NCBI RefSeq assembly: GCF_030053835.1
Contig: NZ_CP125655.1
Coordinates: 2,480,001-2,544,000, forward strand
DNA from: Cellulomonas sp. ES6
Lineage (GTDB): Bacteria > Actinomycetota > Actinomycetes > Actinomycetales > Cellulomonadaceae
Direction: 5' to 3'
Length of the DNA stretch: 64,000 bases
A model generated the notes under the pieces. It was given only the letters and a program-made list of their open reading frames with translations. It made no database searches and was not told the DNA's origin. Below are positions 1 through 9,182 of this stretch, in pieces. The first letter of the stretch is position 1. Each line of letters opens with the position of its first letter. The position numbers were made by a program, and so were the translations under genes.

Positions 1-206
1 GGCGTCAGCGAGATGCCGTTGCGCATGATCTCGTTGCCGTCCTGGAACGTCCCGATGGTGATGGCCGCGAGCGGCACCAGCGAGACGAGGGCGATGGCGA
101 CGAGGAGGGCGCCCTGGATGATCCCGGCCGTGCGGCGGGACATGCGGGGCGCGGCCCCGGTCTGCTCGACCGGCCGCTGCACGGGCCGTTCCTGCTGGAG
201 CGTCAT
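1..206 (-). CDS. Sugar ABC transporter permease, MalG-like (3' end off window)
   Basis: Only the first 68 codons are present. The gene runs leftward and leaves the window. The protein starts MTLQQERPVQ, has a basic stretch (MSRRTAG) and then one hydrophobic segment at about residues 28-50, as expected for the first helix of the second permease of a carbohydrate ABC importer. Its ATG overlaps the TGA of the preceding permease gene (ATGA), so the two are translationally coupled. By family, this subunit would pair with that permease in the inner transport channel. The substrate cannot be read from this fragment. The family call rests mainly on gene context, so confidence is moderate. Confidence 0.75.
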   Translation of the reverse strand, partial: MTLQQERPVQRPVEQTGAAPRMSRRTAGIIQGALLVAIALVSLVPLAAITIGTFQDGNEIMRNGISLT

Positions 207-1102
207 CGCACCGACTCCCTCTTGAGCGTGCCCGTCGCAATGAGCTGGGTGAGGTTGATGGTCAGGACCAGCACGAGGAGCACGACGCCCACGGCGGACG
301 CGAACCCGAGGTCGTTCTCCTGGATCCCCTTGCGGTACAGGTAGCCCACGATCGTGAGGCCCTGGTTGTTGGGCGAGGCGTTGCCGGCGTAGAGCATGAA
401 GCTCTCGAGGAACATCGCCAGGCCGCCGTACACGCTGATGGTGGTGACGTAGACGATGGTCGGCTTGAGCCCCGGCACCGTGACGTGCCGGAAGCGCTGC
501 ACCTTGTTCGCGCCGTCCAGCGCCGCGGCCTCGTAGTAGTCGGACGGGATGGCCTGGATGCCGGCGAGGAAGTACATCGTGTTGACGCCGGTCCACCGCC
601 ACAGGGCGAGCAGCAGCAGCGCCGCGAGGCCGGTGAGGTCCTCACGCAGCCAGCGCACGGGGCCGAAGCCGAAGAACCCGACGACCTGGTTCATGAGCCC
701 GGACTCGGTCTCGGAGAACATCAGCCGGAACACGATGCCGGCGACGACGACGGACGTCAGCGCGGGCACGAACAGCGACGCCTTGAAGAACCCCTTGACC
801 CGGGAGCTGCCGACCTTCGCGTTGACGATGGACGCCAGGATCATCGGGATCGGGATGAGCAGGACGAGGGTCAGGACCATGTAGCGGACCGAGTTGAAGA
901 CGGCCTGCCAGAACACGCGGTCGCGCCACAGCCGCTCGTAGTTGTCGGTCCCGATGAACGTCGCCTGCCCGTACAGGACCTCCTGGAAGCTCATGAGCAC
1001 GGAGCGGCCGACGGGCACGAGCCAGAAGGCGAGCAGCGTGAGCAGGAACGGCAGGATGAAGAAGTAGGGCGCCAGGCGCTGCGAGTACAACAGCCGCTTC
1101 AT
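203..1102 (-). CDS. Sugar ABC transporter permease, MalF/UgpA-like
   Basis: A protein of about 299 residues with roughly six membrane segments. The binding-protein-dependent permease loop is near the C-terminal third (EAAALDGANKVQRFRHVTVP, the EAA motif that docks on the ATPase). It forms one half of the membrane channel of a carbohydrate importer with the coupled gene downstream. I chose the ATG at 1102 (MKRLLYSQR) because GAGGAGG lies 11 bases upstream; an in-frame GTG at 1126 would start on top of that ribosome site. A LacI-type regulator gene lies just upstream on the same strand with a 14-base palindrome between them. No solute-binding protein or ATPase gene is adjacent here. In actinobacteria a shared ATPase (MsiK-like) is often encoded elsewhere. 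Confidence 0.9.
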   Translation of the reverse strand: MKRLLYSQRLAPYFFILPFLLTLLAFWLVPVGRSVLMSFQEVLYGQATFIGTDNYERLWRDRVFWQAVFNSVRYMVLTLVLLIPIPMILASIVNAKVGSSRVKGFFKASLFVPALTSVVVAGIVFRLMFSETESGLMNQVVGFFGFGPVRWLREDLTGLAALLLLALWRWTGVNTMYFLAGIQAIPSDYYEAAALDGANKVQRFRHVTVPGLKPTIVYVTTISVYGGLAMFLESFMLYAGNASPNNQGLTIVGYLYRKGIQENDLGFASAVGVVLLVLVLTINLTQLIATGTLKRESVR

Positions 1103-1167
1103 GTGACGGTGATCCTCCTCGACCACGACCCCCGCCAGGGCGTCGTCGCCAGGGCGGTACCCGGAAC

Positions 1168-1181
1168 GTACATCGATGTAC
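1168..1181. promoter_or_regulatory. Candidate LacI-family operator (14-base perfect palindrome)
   Basis: GTACATCGATGTAC is a perfect palindrome with a central CG, lying 66 bases upstream of the permease start and 55 bases after the regulator stop. LacI-family operators typically are palindromes of this size with a central CG. The position suggests the adjacent regulator binds here to control the permeases. This is inference from symmetry and location. Confidence 0.55.
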
Positions 1182-1236
1182 TAGCGCCGTCCAGGAGCAC
1201 GGACCCGCTGTGAGCGGATCGTGACCGGGCTGTGAC

Positions 1237-2241
1237 CTAGCGCCGCACGCTCGAGCGGCGCGCCTGCAGGGAGAAGTCCGCCACCACCAGGCGGGGCGGG
1301 GCGTCGTCGCCGGCGATCCGGCCGGCCAGGAGCCGCACCGCCTCCCGGGCGATCTGCTCCTGCCCCGGCGCGATCGACGACAGCGGCGGCTCGTAGTACG
1401 CGTCGTCCGCGACGTCGTCGAACCCGATGACCGCGACGTCCCGCGGCACGGACAGACCCCGTTCGTGCAGCAGGTGGACCGCGCCGAACGCCAGGGCGTC
1501 GTTCATCGCGAACACCCCGTCCACCGGTCCCGCGTCGAGCGCCTGCGCCATCGCCTCGGCGCCGCCCGAGCGGGTCCACGGGCTGGCGCGCACGACCAGC
1601 CGCAGGTCGGGCTCGATGCCCGCCTCCTCCAGCGCCTCGAGGTACCCCCGGTACCGCAGCGTGGCGGAGCCCATCGTCTCCTCGAGGCGGGCCCCGAGCG
1701 CGACGATCCGGGTGCAGCCCTGCTCCACGAGGTGCAGGGTCGCCGCCTTGGCGGCCTCGACGTTCGCCATGGTCACGTGGTCCACCGGTGCACCGAAGAT
1801 GCGCTCGCCGAGCAGGACGAGCGGGAAGTCGACGTCGAGCAGGTCGACGTCCTCCGGGTCGAGGCCGAGCGGGGAGAACAGCAGGCCGTCCGTGATGCGG
1901 CGCTGCGAGCCGTCCAGCACCGCCAGCGCCCCCGCGCGCGTCGCGCCGGTCGGCTGGATGAGCACCCGCAGCCCGTGGTCCTCCGCGGCGGCGATCACCA
2001 TGTCGGCGAACTCGCCCCAGTACGCCAGCGACAGCTCCGGCAGCGCCAGGCCGATCATGCCGGTGTGCCCCTTGCGGAGCTGCCGGGCCGACATGTTCAT
2101 GCGGTACCCGAGCTCGGCGATCGCCGCCTCGACGCGGGCCTGGGTCTCCGGCCGCAGGTACTTGTAGCCGTTGAGCACGTTGGAGACGGTCTTCACCGAC
2201 ACCCCGGCGCGGGCAGCGACGTCACGCATCGTCACGGGCAC
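1237..2241 (-). CDS. LacI-family transcriptional regulator
   Basis: A 334-residue protein of usual family length. The N-terminal helix-turn-helix (MRDVAARAGVSVKTVSNVLN) and hinge region are intact and are followed by a periplasmic-binding-protein-like effector domain (about residues 65-334). It probably represses the sugar permease genes that follow on the same strand until a sugar ligand is bound. Possible starts are GTG 2241, GTG 2235 and ATG 2229, all within five codons; no clear ribosome site separates them. The ligand cannot be told from the sequence. The gene is not obviously a CebR orthologue by position, although the window carries a CebR-type operator at 62577. Confidence 0.93.
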   Translation of the reverse strand: MPVTMRDVAARAGVSVKTVSNVLNGYKYLRPETQARVEAAIAELGYRMNMSARQLRKGHTGMIGLALPELSLAYWGEFADMVIAAAEDHGLRVLIQPTGATRAGALAVLDGSQRRITDGLLFSPLGLDPEDVDLLDVDFPLVLLGERIFGAPVDHVTMANVEAAKAATLHLVEQGCTRIVALGARLEETMGSATLRYRGYLEALEEAGIEPDLRLVVRASPWTRSGGAEAMAQALDAGPVDGVFAMNDALAFGAVHLLHERGLSVPRDVAVIGFDDVADDAYYEPPLSSIAPGQEQIAREAVRLLAGRIAGDDAPPRLVVADFSLQARRSSVRR

Positions 2242-2263
2242 CGGACCATGATCGCGTACGCGG

Positions 2264-2297
2264 GGCCCGGTTGCGGCCGGAGCGGCCGCGCCGGGCC
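2264..2297 (-). terminator. Hairpin after cutC
   Basis: GGCCCGG and GCGGCCG pair with CGGCCGC and CCGGGCC around a GAG loop, giving two 7-base stems separated by a small bulge. It begins two bases after the cutC stop codon, so it is a likely terminator for the copper operon. It also lies just upstream of the LacI gene. No T-run follows, which is usual in this GC-rich group. Confidence 0.6.
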
Positions 2298-2299
2298 GG

Positions 2300-3061
2300 T
2301 CAGGCGCGCGCGAGCGCCGCGACGGCCTCCGCGACGACGTCCGGGTCGGTGACCGTGTGGCCCGCCGCGCCGCCGCCGCCCGGGCCGCCGTCCCCCGCGA
2401 CGGGGCGGCTCGCGGACAGGTGCACGGCGTCGACCCCGGCGGCGACGAGCGCCCCGATGTCGACGGGCCGCACCCCGCCCCCGGCCATCACCTGCACCGC
2501 GCCGCGGGCGTGCTCGACCATCGCGGCCAGCCGGCGCACGCCGTCGATGCTGCGGGCGGCGCCGCCCGAGGACAGCACGCGCGTGACGCCCGCCGCGGCC
2601 AGGGCGTCGAGCACCGGGGCCGGGTCGTCCACGGCGTCGACCGCCCGGTGGAACGTGACCTCGCGGCCGGCCGCCGCCTCGACGAGCGCGGACAGCGCCC
2701 CGGTGTCGACCCGGCCGTCGCGCGTCAGCACCCCGACGACGACGCCGTCCGCCCCGGCGGCCACCGCCGCCCGGACGTCCCGCACTTGCACGTCCACCTC
2801 GGCGGCGTCGTACACGAACGAGCCGGGCCGCGGGCGGACCAGCACGTGGATCCCGGTGGCGTGCGCGCCGCGCGCGGAGCGGGCGTCCCGCTCGGCGACC
2901 AGCGCGGCGAGCAGGCCGGCGCTGGGGGTCAGCCCGCCGGTCGCGGCGAGCGCGACGCACAGCTCGGTCCGTGCGGCACCGGCGCCGGCGGCGACGCGGT
3001 AGCCCGCGAGGTCCTGCACGGCGATCTCGAGCGCGGTGCGACGGGCGGTCTGCGGTGCCAT
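2300..3061 (-). CDS. cutC: CutC-family protein
   Basis: A 253-residue TIM-barrel protein of the CutC family. Typical segments are LEIAVQDLAGY near the N-terminus, DGVVVGVLTRDGRVD, EVTFHRAVDAV, RVLSSGGAAR and VMAGGGVRP. The family was first linked to copper handling in E. coli, but a direct copper role is uncertain. Here it follows copA on the same strand, 110 bases away, which supports a copper link. The spacer between copA and cutC holds a large inverted repeat (3081-3152). Start is ATG 3061 (MAPQTARR). The C-terminus has a Gly-rich insertion (GDGGPGGGGAAG). Confidence 0.88.
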   Translation of the reverse strand: MAPQTARRTALEIAVQDLAGYRVAAGAGAARTELCVALAATGGLTPSAGLLAALVAERDARSARGAHATGIHVLVRPRPGSFVYDAAEVDVQVRDVRAAVAAGADGVVVGVLTRDGRVDTGALSALVEAAAGREVTFHRAVDAVDDPAPVLDALAAAGVTRVLSSGGAARSIDGVRRLAAMVEHARGAVQVMAGGGVRPVDIGALVAAGVDAVHLSASRPVAGDGGPGGGGAAGHTVTDPDVVAEAVAALARA

Positions 3062-3080
3062 GCCGGGAACGCTAGCGCCC

Positions 3081-3152
3081 CCGCCGTCGAGATTGCGGTG
3101 GATGCTGCCCTCGCGGGCTCGAACCCCGCATCTGCGGCAATCTCGACGGCGG
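3081..3152. repeat. Intergenic inverted-repeat element, copy 1
   Basis: Arms 3081-3105 and 3128-3152 pair at 22 of 25 positions around a 22-base loop, between copA and cutC. A second copy with the same arm design and the same 22-base loop length lies at 12339-12396 in opposite orientation. Loop sequence is partly shared (GGGGTTC...CGCGA). This is more than a simple terminator: arms and loop are both conserved. Confidence 0.8.
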
Positions 3153-3171
3153 TACGGCAGGCCGGGGCGTG

Positions 3172-5712
3172 TCAGGCGAAGCGGCGCAGCCGGAGCGAGT
3201 TGCCCACGACCAGCACCGAGGAGAACGCCATCGCGGCGCCCGCGATCATCGGGTTCAGCAGACCGAGCGCCGCGAGCGGGATGGCCGCGACGTTGTAGGC
3301 GAACGCCCAGAACAGGTTCTGCTTGATGATCCGCAGCGTGCGGCGCGACAGCCGGACGGCCTGCGGGGCGGACCGCAGGTCGCCGCGGACGAGCGTCACG
3401 TCGGCGGCCTCGATGGCCACGTCCGTGCCGGTGCCCATGGCGAGCCCGAGGTCGGCGGTGGCGAGGGCGGCCGCGTCGTTGACGCCGTCGCCGACCATCG
3501 CGACCCGGCGGCCCTCGGACTGCAGCCGCGCCACGACGTCGACCTTGTCGGCCGGCAGCACCTCGGCGACCACGTCGGCCTCCGCGATGCCGACCTCCCG
3601 GGCGACGGCACGGGCCGCACCCGCGTTGTCGCCCGTGAGCAGGACGGGCCGCAGGCCGAGGTCCCGCAGCTCGGCGACGGCCTGCCGCGAGGTGGCCTTG
3701 ACCGGGTCCCGCAGCACGAGCACGCCGCGCGCGGCCCCGTCCCAGGCGGCGACCACGGCGGTCGCGCCGTCGGCCTCCGACGCCTCGAACCGGGCGGTCA
3801 GGTCGTCGTCCAGGGTCACGCCCTGGGCGGCCAGCCAGCGCGGCCTGCCGACCAGCACGCGGCGGGACAGGCCCACGCCGGCGTGCGCCGCGCGGACCAC
3901 GCCGCTGACGCCGTGGCCGGCCTCGGCCCGGAACTCGTGCACCTGGTCCGACCCGATGGTGACGCCGTCGGCGCCGACCCCCGTGGCCGACCCCGTGTGC
4001 GACCCCGCCGCGGCCTCCGCCACGGCCCGGGCGATCGGGTGCTCGGCGAGCGCCTCGACCGCGCCGGCGAGCCGGAGCACCTCCGCGCGGTCCTCGCCGG
4101 CGGCCGGCAGCACGTCGACCAGCGCCATGCGGCCCTCGGTCACGGTGCCGGTCTTGTCGAGCACCACCGTGTCGACCGTGCGGGTCTGCTCGAGCGTCTC
4201 GGGGCCCTTGATGAGGACGCCGAGCTGCGCGCCGCGGCCGGTGCCGACCAGCAGCGCGGTCGGCGTGGCGAGCCCGAGGGCGCAGGGGCAGGCGATGATC
4301 AGCACGGCCACGGCCGCGGTGAAGGCGGCCTGCGCGGACGCCCCGCTCGCGAGCCACACGCCCAGCGTGACGACGGCGATCACCAGCACCACGGGGACGA
4401 ACACCGCCGAGATCCGGTCGGCCAGCCGCTGCACGGGCGCCTTGCCCGTCTGCGCGGCCGCGACCAGGCGGCCGATCTGCGCCAGGCGGGTCTCGTCGCC
4501 GACGCGCGTCGCGCGGACCACCAGGTGGCCGCCGGTGTTGATCGTCGCGCCGACCACCTCGTCGCCCGGGCCGACGTCGACGGGCACGGGCTCGCCGGTC
4601 AGCAGGCTCGTGTCGACGGCGCTGGTGCCGGACACGACGACGCCGTCCGTGGCGAGCTTCTCCCCGGGGCGGACGGCGAACTCGTCGCCGGCCCGCAGCC
4701 GGTCGACGGGCACGCGCTGCTCCGTGCGCCGGCCGTCGGGGCCGGTGACCAGCAGCGCGACGTCCTTCGCGCCCAGGTCCAGCAGGGCCCGCAGGGCGTC
4801 GCCGGCGCGGCGGCGGGAGCGGTGCTCGGCGTACCGGCCGGCGAGCAGGAACGTGGTGACGACGGCCGCGACCTCGAAGTACAGCTCGGGCATGTGCGCG
4901 CCCATGCCGTCGTCGGCGGCCGGCCAGAGGGTCGGCGTCATGGTCATGCCGAGCGTCCCGGCGCCGCCGAGCAGCAGCGCCCACAGCGACCAGCCGGTCG
5001 CCGCGACGATGCCGATCGACACCAGGGTGTCCATCGTCGACGCGCCGTGGCGGGCCGCGCGGACGGCGGCGCGGTGGAACGGCCAGGCCGCCCAGGTGGC
5101 GACCGGCAGCGCGAGCACCGCGACCAGCCACTGCCAGCCACGGAACTGCCACGCGGGGACCATCGAGAGCAGTAGCACGGGCACCGTCAGGACGGTGGCG
5201 ACCCGCAGCCGGCGGCGCAGGTCCGTGCCGCGGGCGTCGGTCGGGGCGGAGGTGTCCTCGTCGGGGTCCATGTCGTGACCCGGCGCCATGGTGTGCCCGG
5301 ACAGGGCGTGCTCGCGCGGGTCCATGCCGGCGTGCCCGGTGTCGTGCGAGGTGTCGTGCCCGGTGCCGTGCCCGGCGCTGTGCGCGGTGTCGTGCCCGGC
5401 GTCGTGCGAGGTGTCGCGCGCGGGGCGGTGCGACGTCACGCGGGCGTCGTACCCGGCGGCGCGGACGGCTGCGACGAGCGCGTCGGTGTCCGGGACGGTG
5501 CCGTCCTCGGCGGGCTCGAGCTCCACGTGCGCGGACTCGAGCGCGAGGTTCACGGTCGCGCGGGCGCCGGGGACGCGGTTGAGCCGCTTCTCGACGCGGG
5601 CGACGCAGGAGGCGCAGGTCATGCCCTCGACGGCGAGGTCGACGGTGCCGGCGGGCGCGACTGGCAGGCCGGCGCTGACGCCGGCGGGGGAGCGGGTGCC
5701 GTCGGCTGTCAC
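3172..5712 (-). CDS. copA: Copper-exporting P1B-type ATPase
   Basis: An 846-residue heavy-metal ATPase. An N-terminal metal-binding domain carries GMTCASC (residues 30-36). All core motifs are present: CPC in the membrane ([12 protein letters not shown]), the phosphorylated Asp in DKTGT, the EHPIARA His-Pro motif and [11 protein letters not shown]. The last membrane segments have YN and MAFSS, the pattern of Cu(+) exporters. Unusually for CopA, the linker between the metal-binding domain and the first helix (about residues 95-150) holds some 11 histidines in HD/GH repeats, more like CopB-type proteins. The start is GTG 5712, overlapping the copZ stop (GTGA). It pumps Cu(+) from the cytoplasm and is probably derepressed with csoR and copZ. 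Confidence 0.96.
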   Translation of the reverse strand: MTADGTRSPAGVSAGLPVAPAGTVDLAVEGMTCASCVARVEKRLNRVPGARATVNLALESAHVELEPAEDGTVPDTDALVAAVRAAGYDARVTSHRPARDTSHDAGHDTAHSAGHGTGHDTSHDTGHAGMDPREHALSGHTMAPGHDMDPDEDTSAPTDARGTDLRRRLRVATVLTVPVLLLSMVPAWQFRGWQWLVAVLALPVATWAAWPFHRAAVRAARHGASTMDTLVSIGIVAATGWSLWALLLGGAGTLGMTMTPTLWPAADDGMGAHMPELYFEVAAVVTTFLLAGRYAEHRSRRRAGDALRALLDLGAKDVALLVTGPDGRRTEQRVPVDRLRAGDEFAVRPGEKLATDGVVVSGTSAVDTSLLTGEPVPVDVGPGDEVVGATINTGGHLVVRATRVGDETRLAQIGRLVAAAQTGKAPVQRLADRISAVFVPVVLVIAVVTLGVWLASGASAQAAFTAAVAVLIIACPCALGLATPTALLVGTGRGAQLGVLIKGPETLEQTRTVDTVVLDKTGTVTEGRMALVDVLPAAGEDRAEVLRLAGAVEALAEHPIARAVAEAAAGSHTGSATGVGADGVTIGSDQVHEFRAEAGHGVSGVVRAAHAGVGLSRRVLVGRPRWLAAQGVTLDDDLTARFEASEADGATAVVAAWDGAARGVLVLRDPVKATSRQAVAELRDLGLRPVLLTGDNAGAARAVAREVGIAEADVVAEVLPADKVDVVARLQSEGRRVAMVGDGVNDAAALATADLGLAMGTGTDVAIEAADVTLVRGDLRSAPQAVRLSRRTLRIIKQNLFWAFAYNVAAIPLAALGLLNPMIAGAAMAFSSVLVVGNSLRLRRFA

Positions 5713-5942
5713 AGCAGCGACCCCCGCGGGGTGACGGCGTAGCCGGCCTCGTCGACGGCGGCGGCGACCGCGGCGTCGGACAGCGGGGCGTCGGAGGTCA
5801 CGGTCACGGGCGACGAGCCGCCGGCGACGAGCTGCACCTGCACGTCCGTGACCCCCGGGATCGCGGTGAGCTCCTCGGTGACGTGCCGCACGCAGTTGCC
5901 GCAGGTCATGCCGTCGACGGAGAACGTGGTGGTCTGGCTCAT
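5709..5942 (-). CDS. copZ: Copper chaperone, heavy-metal-associated domain
   Basis: A 77-residue single ferredoxin-like HMA domain with the Cu(+)-binding loop DGMTCGNCV near residues 10-18. Proteins of this kind carry copper to CopA and to the CsoR sensor. Its stop overlaps the copA start, so the two are translated together, and it follows csoR by 27 bases. The length matches the family with no extension. Confidence 0.95.
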   Translation of the reverse strand: MSQTTTFSVDGMTCGNCVRHVTEELTAIPGVTDVQVQLVAGGSSPVTVTSDAPLSDAAVAAAVDEAGYAVTPRGSLL

Positions 5943-5969
5943 GGGGGTGTTCCTCTCGGTGTGCGGGTG

Positions 5970-6251
5970 TCAGGACCGGACGAGCCGGGCGATCGCCTCG
6001 GAGGCCTCGCGGACCTTCTCGGCCCCGGCCTCGGGCGACTGGCGGGCGGCGTCCACGACGCAGTGGCCCAGGTGGTCCTCGACCAGCCCGATGCTCACCG
6101 CCTGGAGCGCCTTGGTGACGGCGGCGACCTGGGTGAGGACGTCGATGCAGTACACGTCCTCGTCGACCATGCGGGCGATGCCGCGCACCTGGCCCTCGAT
6201 GCGCTTGAGGCGCTTGAGGTAGTCGTCCTTGTCGCTGGTGTAGCCGTGCAT
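5970..6251 (-). CDS. csoR: Copper-sensing repressor CsoR
   Basis: A 93-residue all-helical DUF156/CsoR protein. The Cu(+) ligands are visible as Cys in VYCIDVLTQ and His and Cys in VEDHLGHCV, the Cys-His-Cys set of true CsoR proteins. I chose ATG 6251 ([15 protein letters not shown]) because AGGGAG lies about 7 bases upstream and family members begin here; a longer reading from 6338 would run across the operator. First gene of csoR-copZ-copA-cutC. It binds DNA without copper and releases it when Cu(+) binds, so it also controls its own expression. Confidence 0.95.
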   Translation of the reverse strand: MHGYTSDKDDYLKRLKRIEGQVRGIARMVDEDVYCIDVLTQVAAVTKALQAVSIGLVEDHLGHCVVDAARQSPEAGAEKVREASEAIARLVRS

Positions 6252-6312
6252 CGCGCTGCTCCCTGTCGTCGCGGGGGGTCGCGTGCGGGCCCCTCCGTCA
6301 GCACCCAACCGT

Positions 6313-6329
6313 ATACCCCCCTGGGGTAT
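6313..6329. promoter_or_regulatory. CsoR operator
   Basis: ATACCCC-CCT-GGGGTAT is a perfect 7-base inverted repeat with a 3-base spacer, centred 70 bases upstream of csoR. C-run/G-run palindromes flanked by TA are the known CsoR-type site. It would repress the whole copper operon in low copper. Confidence 0.85.
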
Positions 6330-6361
6330 TCCCGACACCGGCGACCGGGCCCCGTACGGCA

Positions 6362-6397
6362 GCGAGCGCGCCCTCCCGACGGGGAGGACGCGCTCGC
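6362..6397 (-). terminator. Terminator of the peptide ABC operon
   Basis: GCGAGCGCG/CCTCCC pairs with GGGAGG/CGCGCTCGC: 16-base arms with one mismatch and a 4-base loop. It lies 20 bases past the stop of the ATPase gene and upstream of the csoR promoter, separating the two leftward operons. Confidence 0.75.
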
Positions 6398-6416
6398 GTG
6401 CGGTGCGGCGGGTGCG

Positions 6417-8135
6417 TCAGGCCAGGGCGCGCCAGGCCTCGCGCCGTGCGGCCTGCTCGTCCGGGTCCGGCACCGGCAGGGACGCCAGCAGCCGCCGGGT
6501 GTACTCCTCGCGCGGGCTGCCGAGCACCTGCTCGCCGGTGCCCTCCTCGACCAGCCGGCCGCGGTGCAGCACCGCGATCCGGTCGGCGAGCAGGTCGACC
6601 ACGGCCAGGTCGTGGCTGATGAACAGGCACGCGAACCCGAGGCTCTCCTGCAGCTCCGCGAACAGCTCGAGCACCCGCGCCTGCACCGACACGTCCAGGG
6701 CGGACGTCGGCTCGTCGGCGATGAGCAGCTCCGGGTCCAGCGCGAGCGCCCGGGCGAGCGACGCGCGCTGGCGCTGCCCGCCGGACAGCTCGTGCGGGAA
6801 CCGGTCGCCGTACGCGCGGGGCAGCTGCACCGACTCCAGCAGCTCGTCCACGCGGGAGCGCGCCGCGCGGGCGTCGTCCGCCCGGCCGTGCACCACCAGC
6901 GGCTCGGCCACGCACTCGGCGATGGTGAGCAGCGGGTTGAACGACGTCGCCGGGTCCTGGAACACGAACCCGATGCGCGGCCGGATCGGGCGCAGCGCGC
7001 GCTCCTTGACGCCGTTCATCTCGACGCCCAGCACCTGCAGCGACCCGCCGGTGACCCGCGTCAGCCCGGCGATGGCCCGGCCGATCGTGGTCTTGCCGGA
7101 GCCCGACTCGCCGACCAGGCCGAGCACCTCGCCCGGGCGGATCGCCAGGGAGACGCCGTCGACGGCCCGGAACCCGGGCTGCCGGAGCCGGCCCGGGTAG
7201 GTGATCTCCAGGTCGCGCGCCTCGACCACGGGGGTCGAGGACGCCCAGCCCTCGGGGCGGGCCTCGGCGCGGGCCCGGGCGTGCGCGCCGCCCTGCCCGA
7301 TCCGCGGCACCGCGTCGAGCAGCGCCCGCGTGTACGGGTGTGCCGGCGCGGAGAACAGCTGCCGCACGGGCGCCTGCTCCACGATCTCGCCCTGGTACAT
7401 CACGGCGACCGTGTCGGCGAGGTCCGCGACGACGCCCATGTTGTGCGTGATGAGCACGACCGCGGCGCCGAACTCGTCCCGGCAGCGCCGGATCAGGTCC
7501 AGGATCTCGGCCTGCACCGTCACGTCGAGCGCCGTGGTCGGCTCGTCGGCGATGATCACGCCCGGGTCGAGCACCAGGGCCTGCGCGATGACGATGCGCT
7601 GCTTCTGCCCGCCGGAGAACTGGTGCGGGTAGTGGTCGATCCGGTGCTCGGGGTCGGGGATGCCGACCTTGCGCAGGATCTCGACGGCCTTCGCCCGGGC
7701 GTCGGCCCGGCTGATCCGCCCGTGGGCGCGCAGGCCCTCGATGATCTGCCAGCCCACCGGGTAGACCGGGTTCAGCGCGGTCGACGGCTCCTGGAACACC
7801 ATGGCGGCGTCCCGGCCGCGGACCTGCCGCAGCGCCGCGCCGCTCAGCGCGTTCACGTCCGAGCGGGTCGCGCCGTCCCGGGAGGACAGCACGACGGCCC
7901 CGCGGGCGGTGGCGGTCGACGGCAGCAGGCCGAGGATCGTCTTGGCGGTGACCGACTTGCCGCTGCCGGACTCCCCGACCACGGCCAGCACCTCGCCGGC
8001 GTGGACGGTCAGCGACACCCCGTCGACCGCGCGGACGTCGCCCGCGTCGGTCGCGAAGGACACGGACAGGTCGGTGATCTCGACGACCGGCGCGGCGTCG
8101 CCGCGGGGTGCGCCGGTCTGCGGTGCCGCGGTCAT
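6417..8135 (-). CDS. Fused dual ATP-binding protein of a peptide/nickel ABC importer (DppD-DppF-like)
   Basis: A 572-residue protein with two complete ABC ATPase domains in one chain. Domain 1 (about 15-265) has Walker A GESGSGKS and signature FSGGQKQR; domain 2 (about 300-555) has Walker A GESGSGKT and signature LSGGQRQR. Each also has the DEPTxALD Walker B. In E. coli these are separate DppD and DppF proteins; the fusion is common in actinobacteria. It energises the importer formed with the two permeases and the lipoprotein encoded upstream. ATG 8135 overlaps the permease stop (ATGA). Last gene of the operon, followed by a strong hairpin. Confidence 0.95.
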   Translation of the reverse strand: MTAAPQTGAPRGDAAPVVEITDLSVSFATDAGDVRAVDGVSLTVHAGEVLAVVGESGSGKSVTAKTILGLLPSTATARGAVVLSSRDGATRSDVNALSGAALRQVRGRDAAMVFQEPSTALNPVYPVGWQIIEGLRAHGRISRADARAKAVEILRKVGIPDPEHRIDHYPHQFSGGQKQRIVIAQALVLDPGVIIADEPTTALDVTVQAEILDLIRRCRDEFGAAVVLITHNMGVVADLADTVAVMYQGEIVEQAPVRQLFSAPAHPYTRALLDAVPRIGQGGAHARARAEARPEGWASSTPVVEARDLEITYPGRLRQPGFRAVDGVSLAIRPGEVLGLVGESGSGKTTIGRAIAGLTRVTGGSLQVLGVEMNGVKERALRPIRPRIGFVFQDPATSFNPLLTIAECVAEPLVVHGRADDARAARSRVDELLESVQLPRAYGDRFPHELSGGQRQRASLARALALDPELLIADEPTSALDVSVQARVLELFAELQESLGFACLFISHDLAVVDLLADRIAVLHRGRLVEEGTGEQVLGSPREEYTRRLLASLPVPDPDEQAARREAWRALA

Positions 8136-9181
8136 CGGGCGTCCTCCGTCCCGGGCTCCAGGCCCGCCACCCCGCCCGGTGCGGTCAGCGCGCCGCCGGG
8201 GACGACCGAGGTCGCCGCCACGTCGCCGCCGACGTCGGCCGCGGCGCGGCGGGTGCGCAGCCGCGGGTCGGCCAGGTCGTTGAGGGACTCGCCGACCAGG
8301 GTGATGCCCAGCACGGACAGCACGATCGCGACGCCCGGGAACACGGAGGTCCACCAGATGCCGGACGTGACGTCCGCGATCGCGCGGTTCAGGTCGTAGC
8401 CCCACTCCGCTGCCTGCGTCGGCTCGATGCCGAAGCCCAGGAAACCGAGCCCGGCGAGCGTGAGGATGGCCTCCGACGCGTTCAGCGTGATGATGAGCGG
8501 CAGCGTGCGGGTCGCGTTGCGCAGCACGTGCACGAACATGATCCGGCCGTTGCTCGCCCCGATGACGCGCGCGGACTCCACGAACGCCTCGGACTTGATG
8601 CGGATGGTCTCGGCGCGCACCACCCGCAGGTACTGCGGTGTGAAGACCACCATGATCGACAGCGCCGCCGCGAGCACGCCGCCGATCATGTCGGCCTGGC
8701 CGCCGCTGATGACGATGGCCAGCACGATCGCGAGCAGCAGGGACGGGAACGCGTAGATCGCGTCCGCGACCACCACGAGCACCCGGTCGAGCCAGCCGCC
8801 GAAGTAGCCGGACACCAGGCCGAGCAGCACGCCGAGGAACAGCGAGGCCGCGATGGCGATGACGATGACGAGCACCGCGGTCCGCGAGCCCCAGATGACG
8901 CGGGACAGCACGTCGTAGCCGCCCACGGTGGTGCCGAGCAGGTGCTCGGCGGACGGCGGCTGCTGCGCGCCGAACGGCCCGTCGGCGTCGCGGAGCTGCG
9001 CGAACCCGTAGGGCGCGAGCAGCGGCGCCAGGAGCGCGGTGAGCAGCAGCAGGCCGGTCAGCACGAGGCCCGTGACGAGCATCCCGCGCTGCAGGCCGAC
9101 GCTCTGCCGCAGCTGGTGGACGACGGGCAGCGAGCGCCAGGTGCGCCGGGCCCGCCCGCCCTCGGTGGTGACGGTCGCCAT
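8132..9181 (-). CDS. Peptide/nickel ABC transporter permease, DppC-like
   Basis: A 349-residue membrane protein with an N-terminal OppC-type cytoplasmic stretch, a first helix near residues 30-55 and a permease core that includes ESARVIGASNGRIMFVHVLR, the cytoplasmic coupling loop. It forms a heterodimeric channel with the DppB-like permease, whose stop is one base away. The Thr/Gly-rich C-terminus after the last helix is probably cytoplasmic. Substrate is unknown; oligopeptides are the family default. Confidence 0.93.
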   Translation of the reverse strand: MATVTTEGGRARRTWRSLPVVHQLRQSVGLQRGMLVTGLVLTGLLLLTALLAPLLAPYGFAQLRDADGPFGAQQPPSAEHLLGTTVGGYDVLSRVIWGSRTAVLVIVIAIAASLFLGVLLGLVSGYFGGWLDRVLVVVADAIYAFPSLLLAIVLAIVISGGQADMIGGVLAAALSIMVVFTPQYLRVVRAETIRIKSEAFVESARVIGASNGRIMFVHVLRNATRTLPLIITLNASEAILTLAGLGFLGFGIEPTQAAEWGYDLNRAIADVTSGIWWTSVFPGVAIVLSVLGITLVGESLNDLADPRLRTRRAAADVGGDVAATSVVPGGALTAPGGVAGLEPGTEDAR

Positions 9182-9182
9182 G

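Noticed and set aside
3169..5175. Open frame of 668 codons antisense to copA
   Set aside because: Low-complexity Arg/Gly/His composition and no start signal; copA on the other strand has every catalytic motif.
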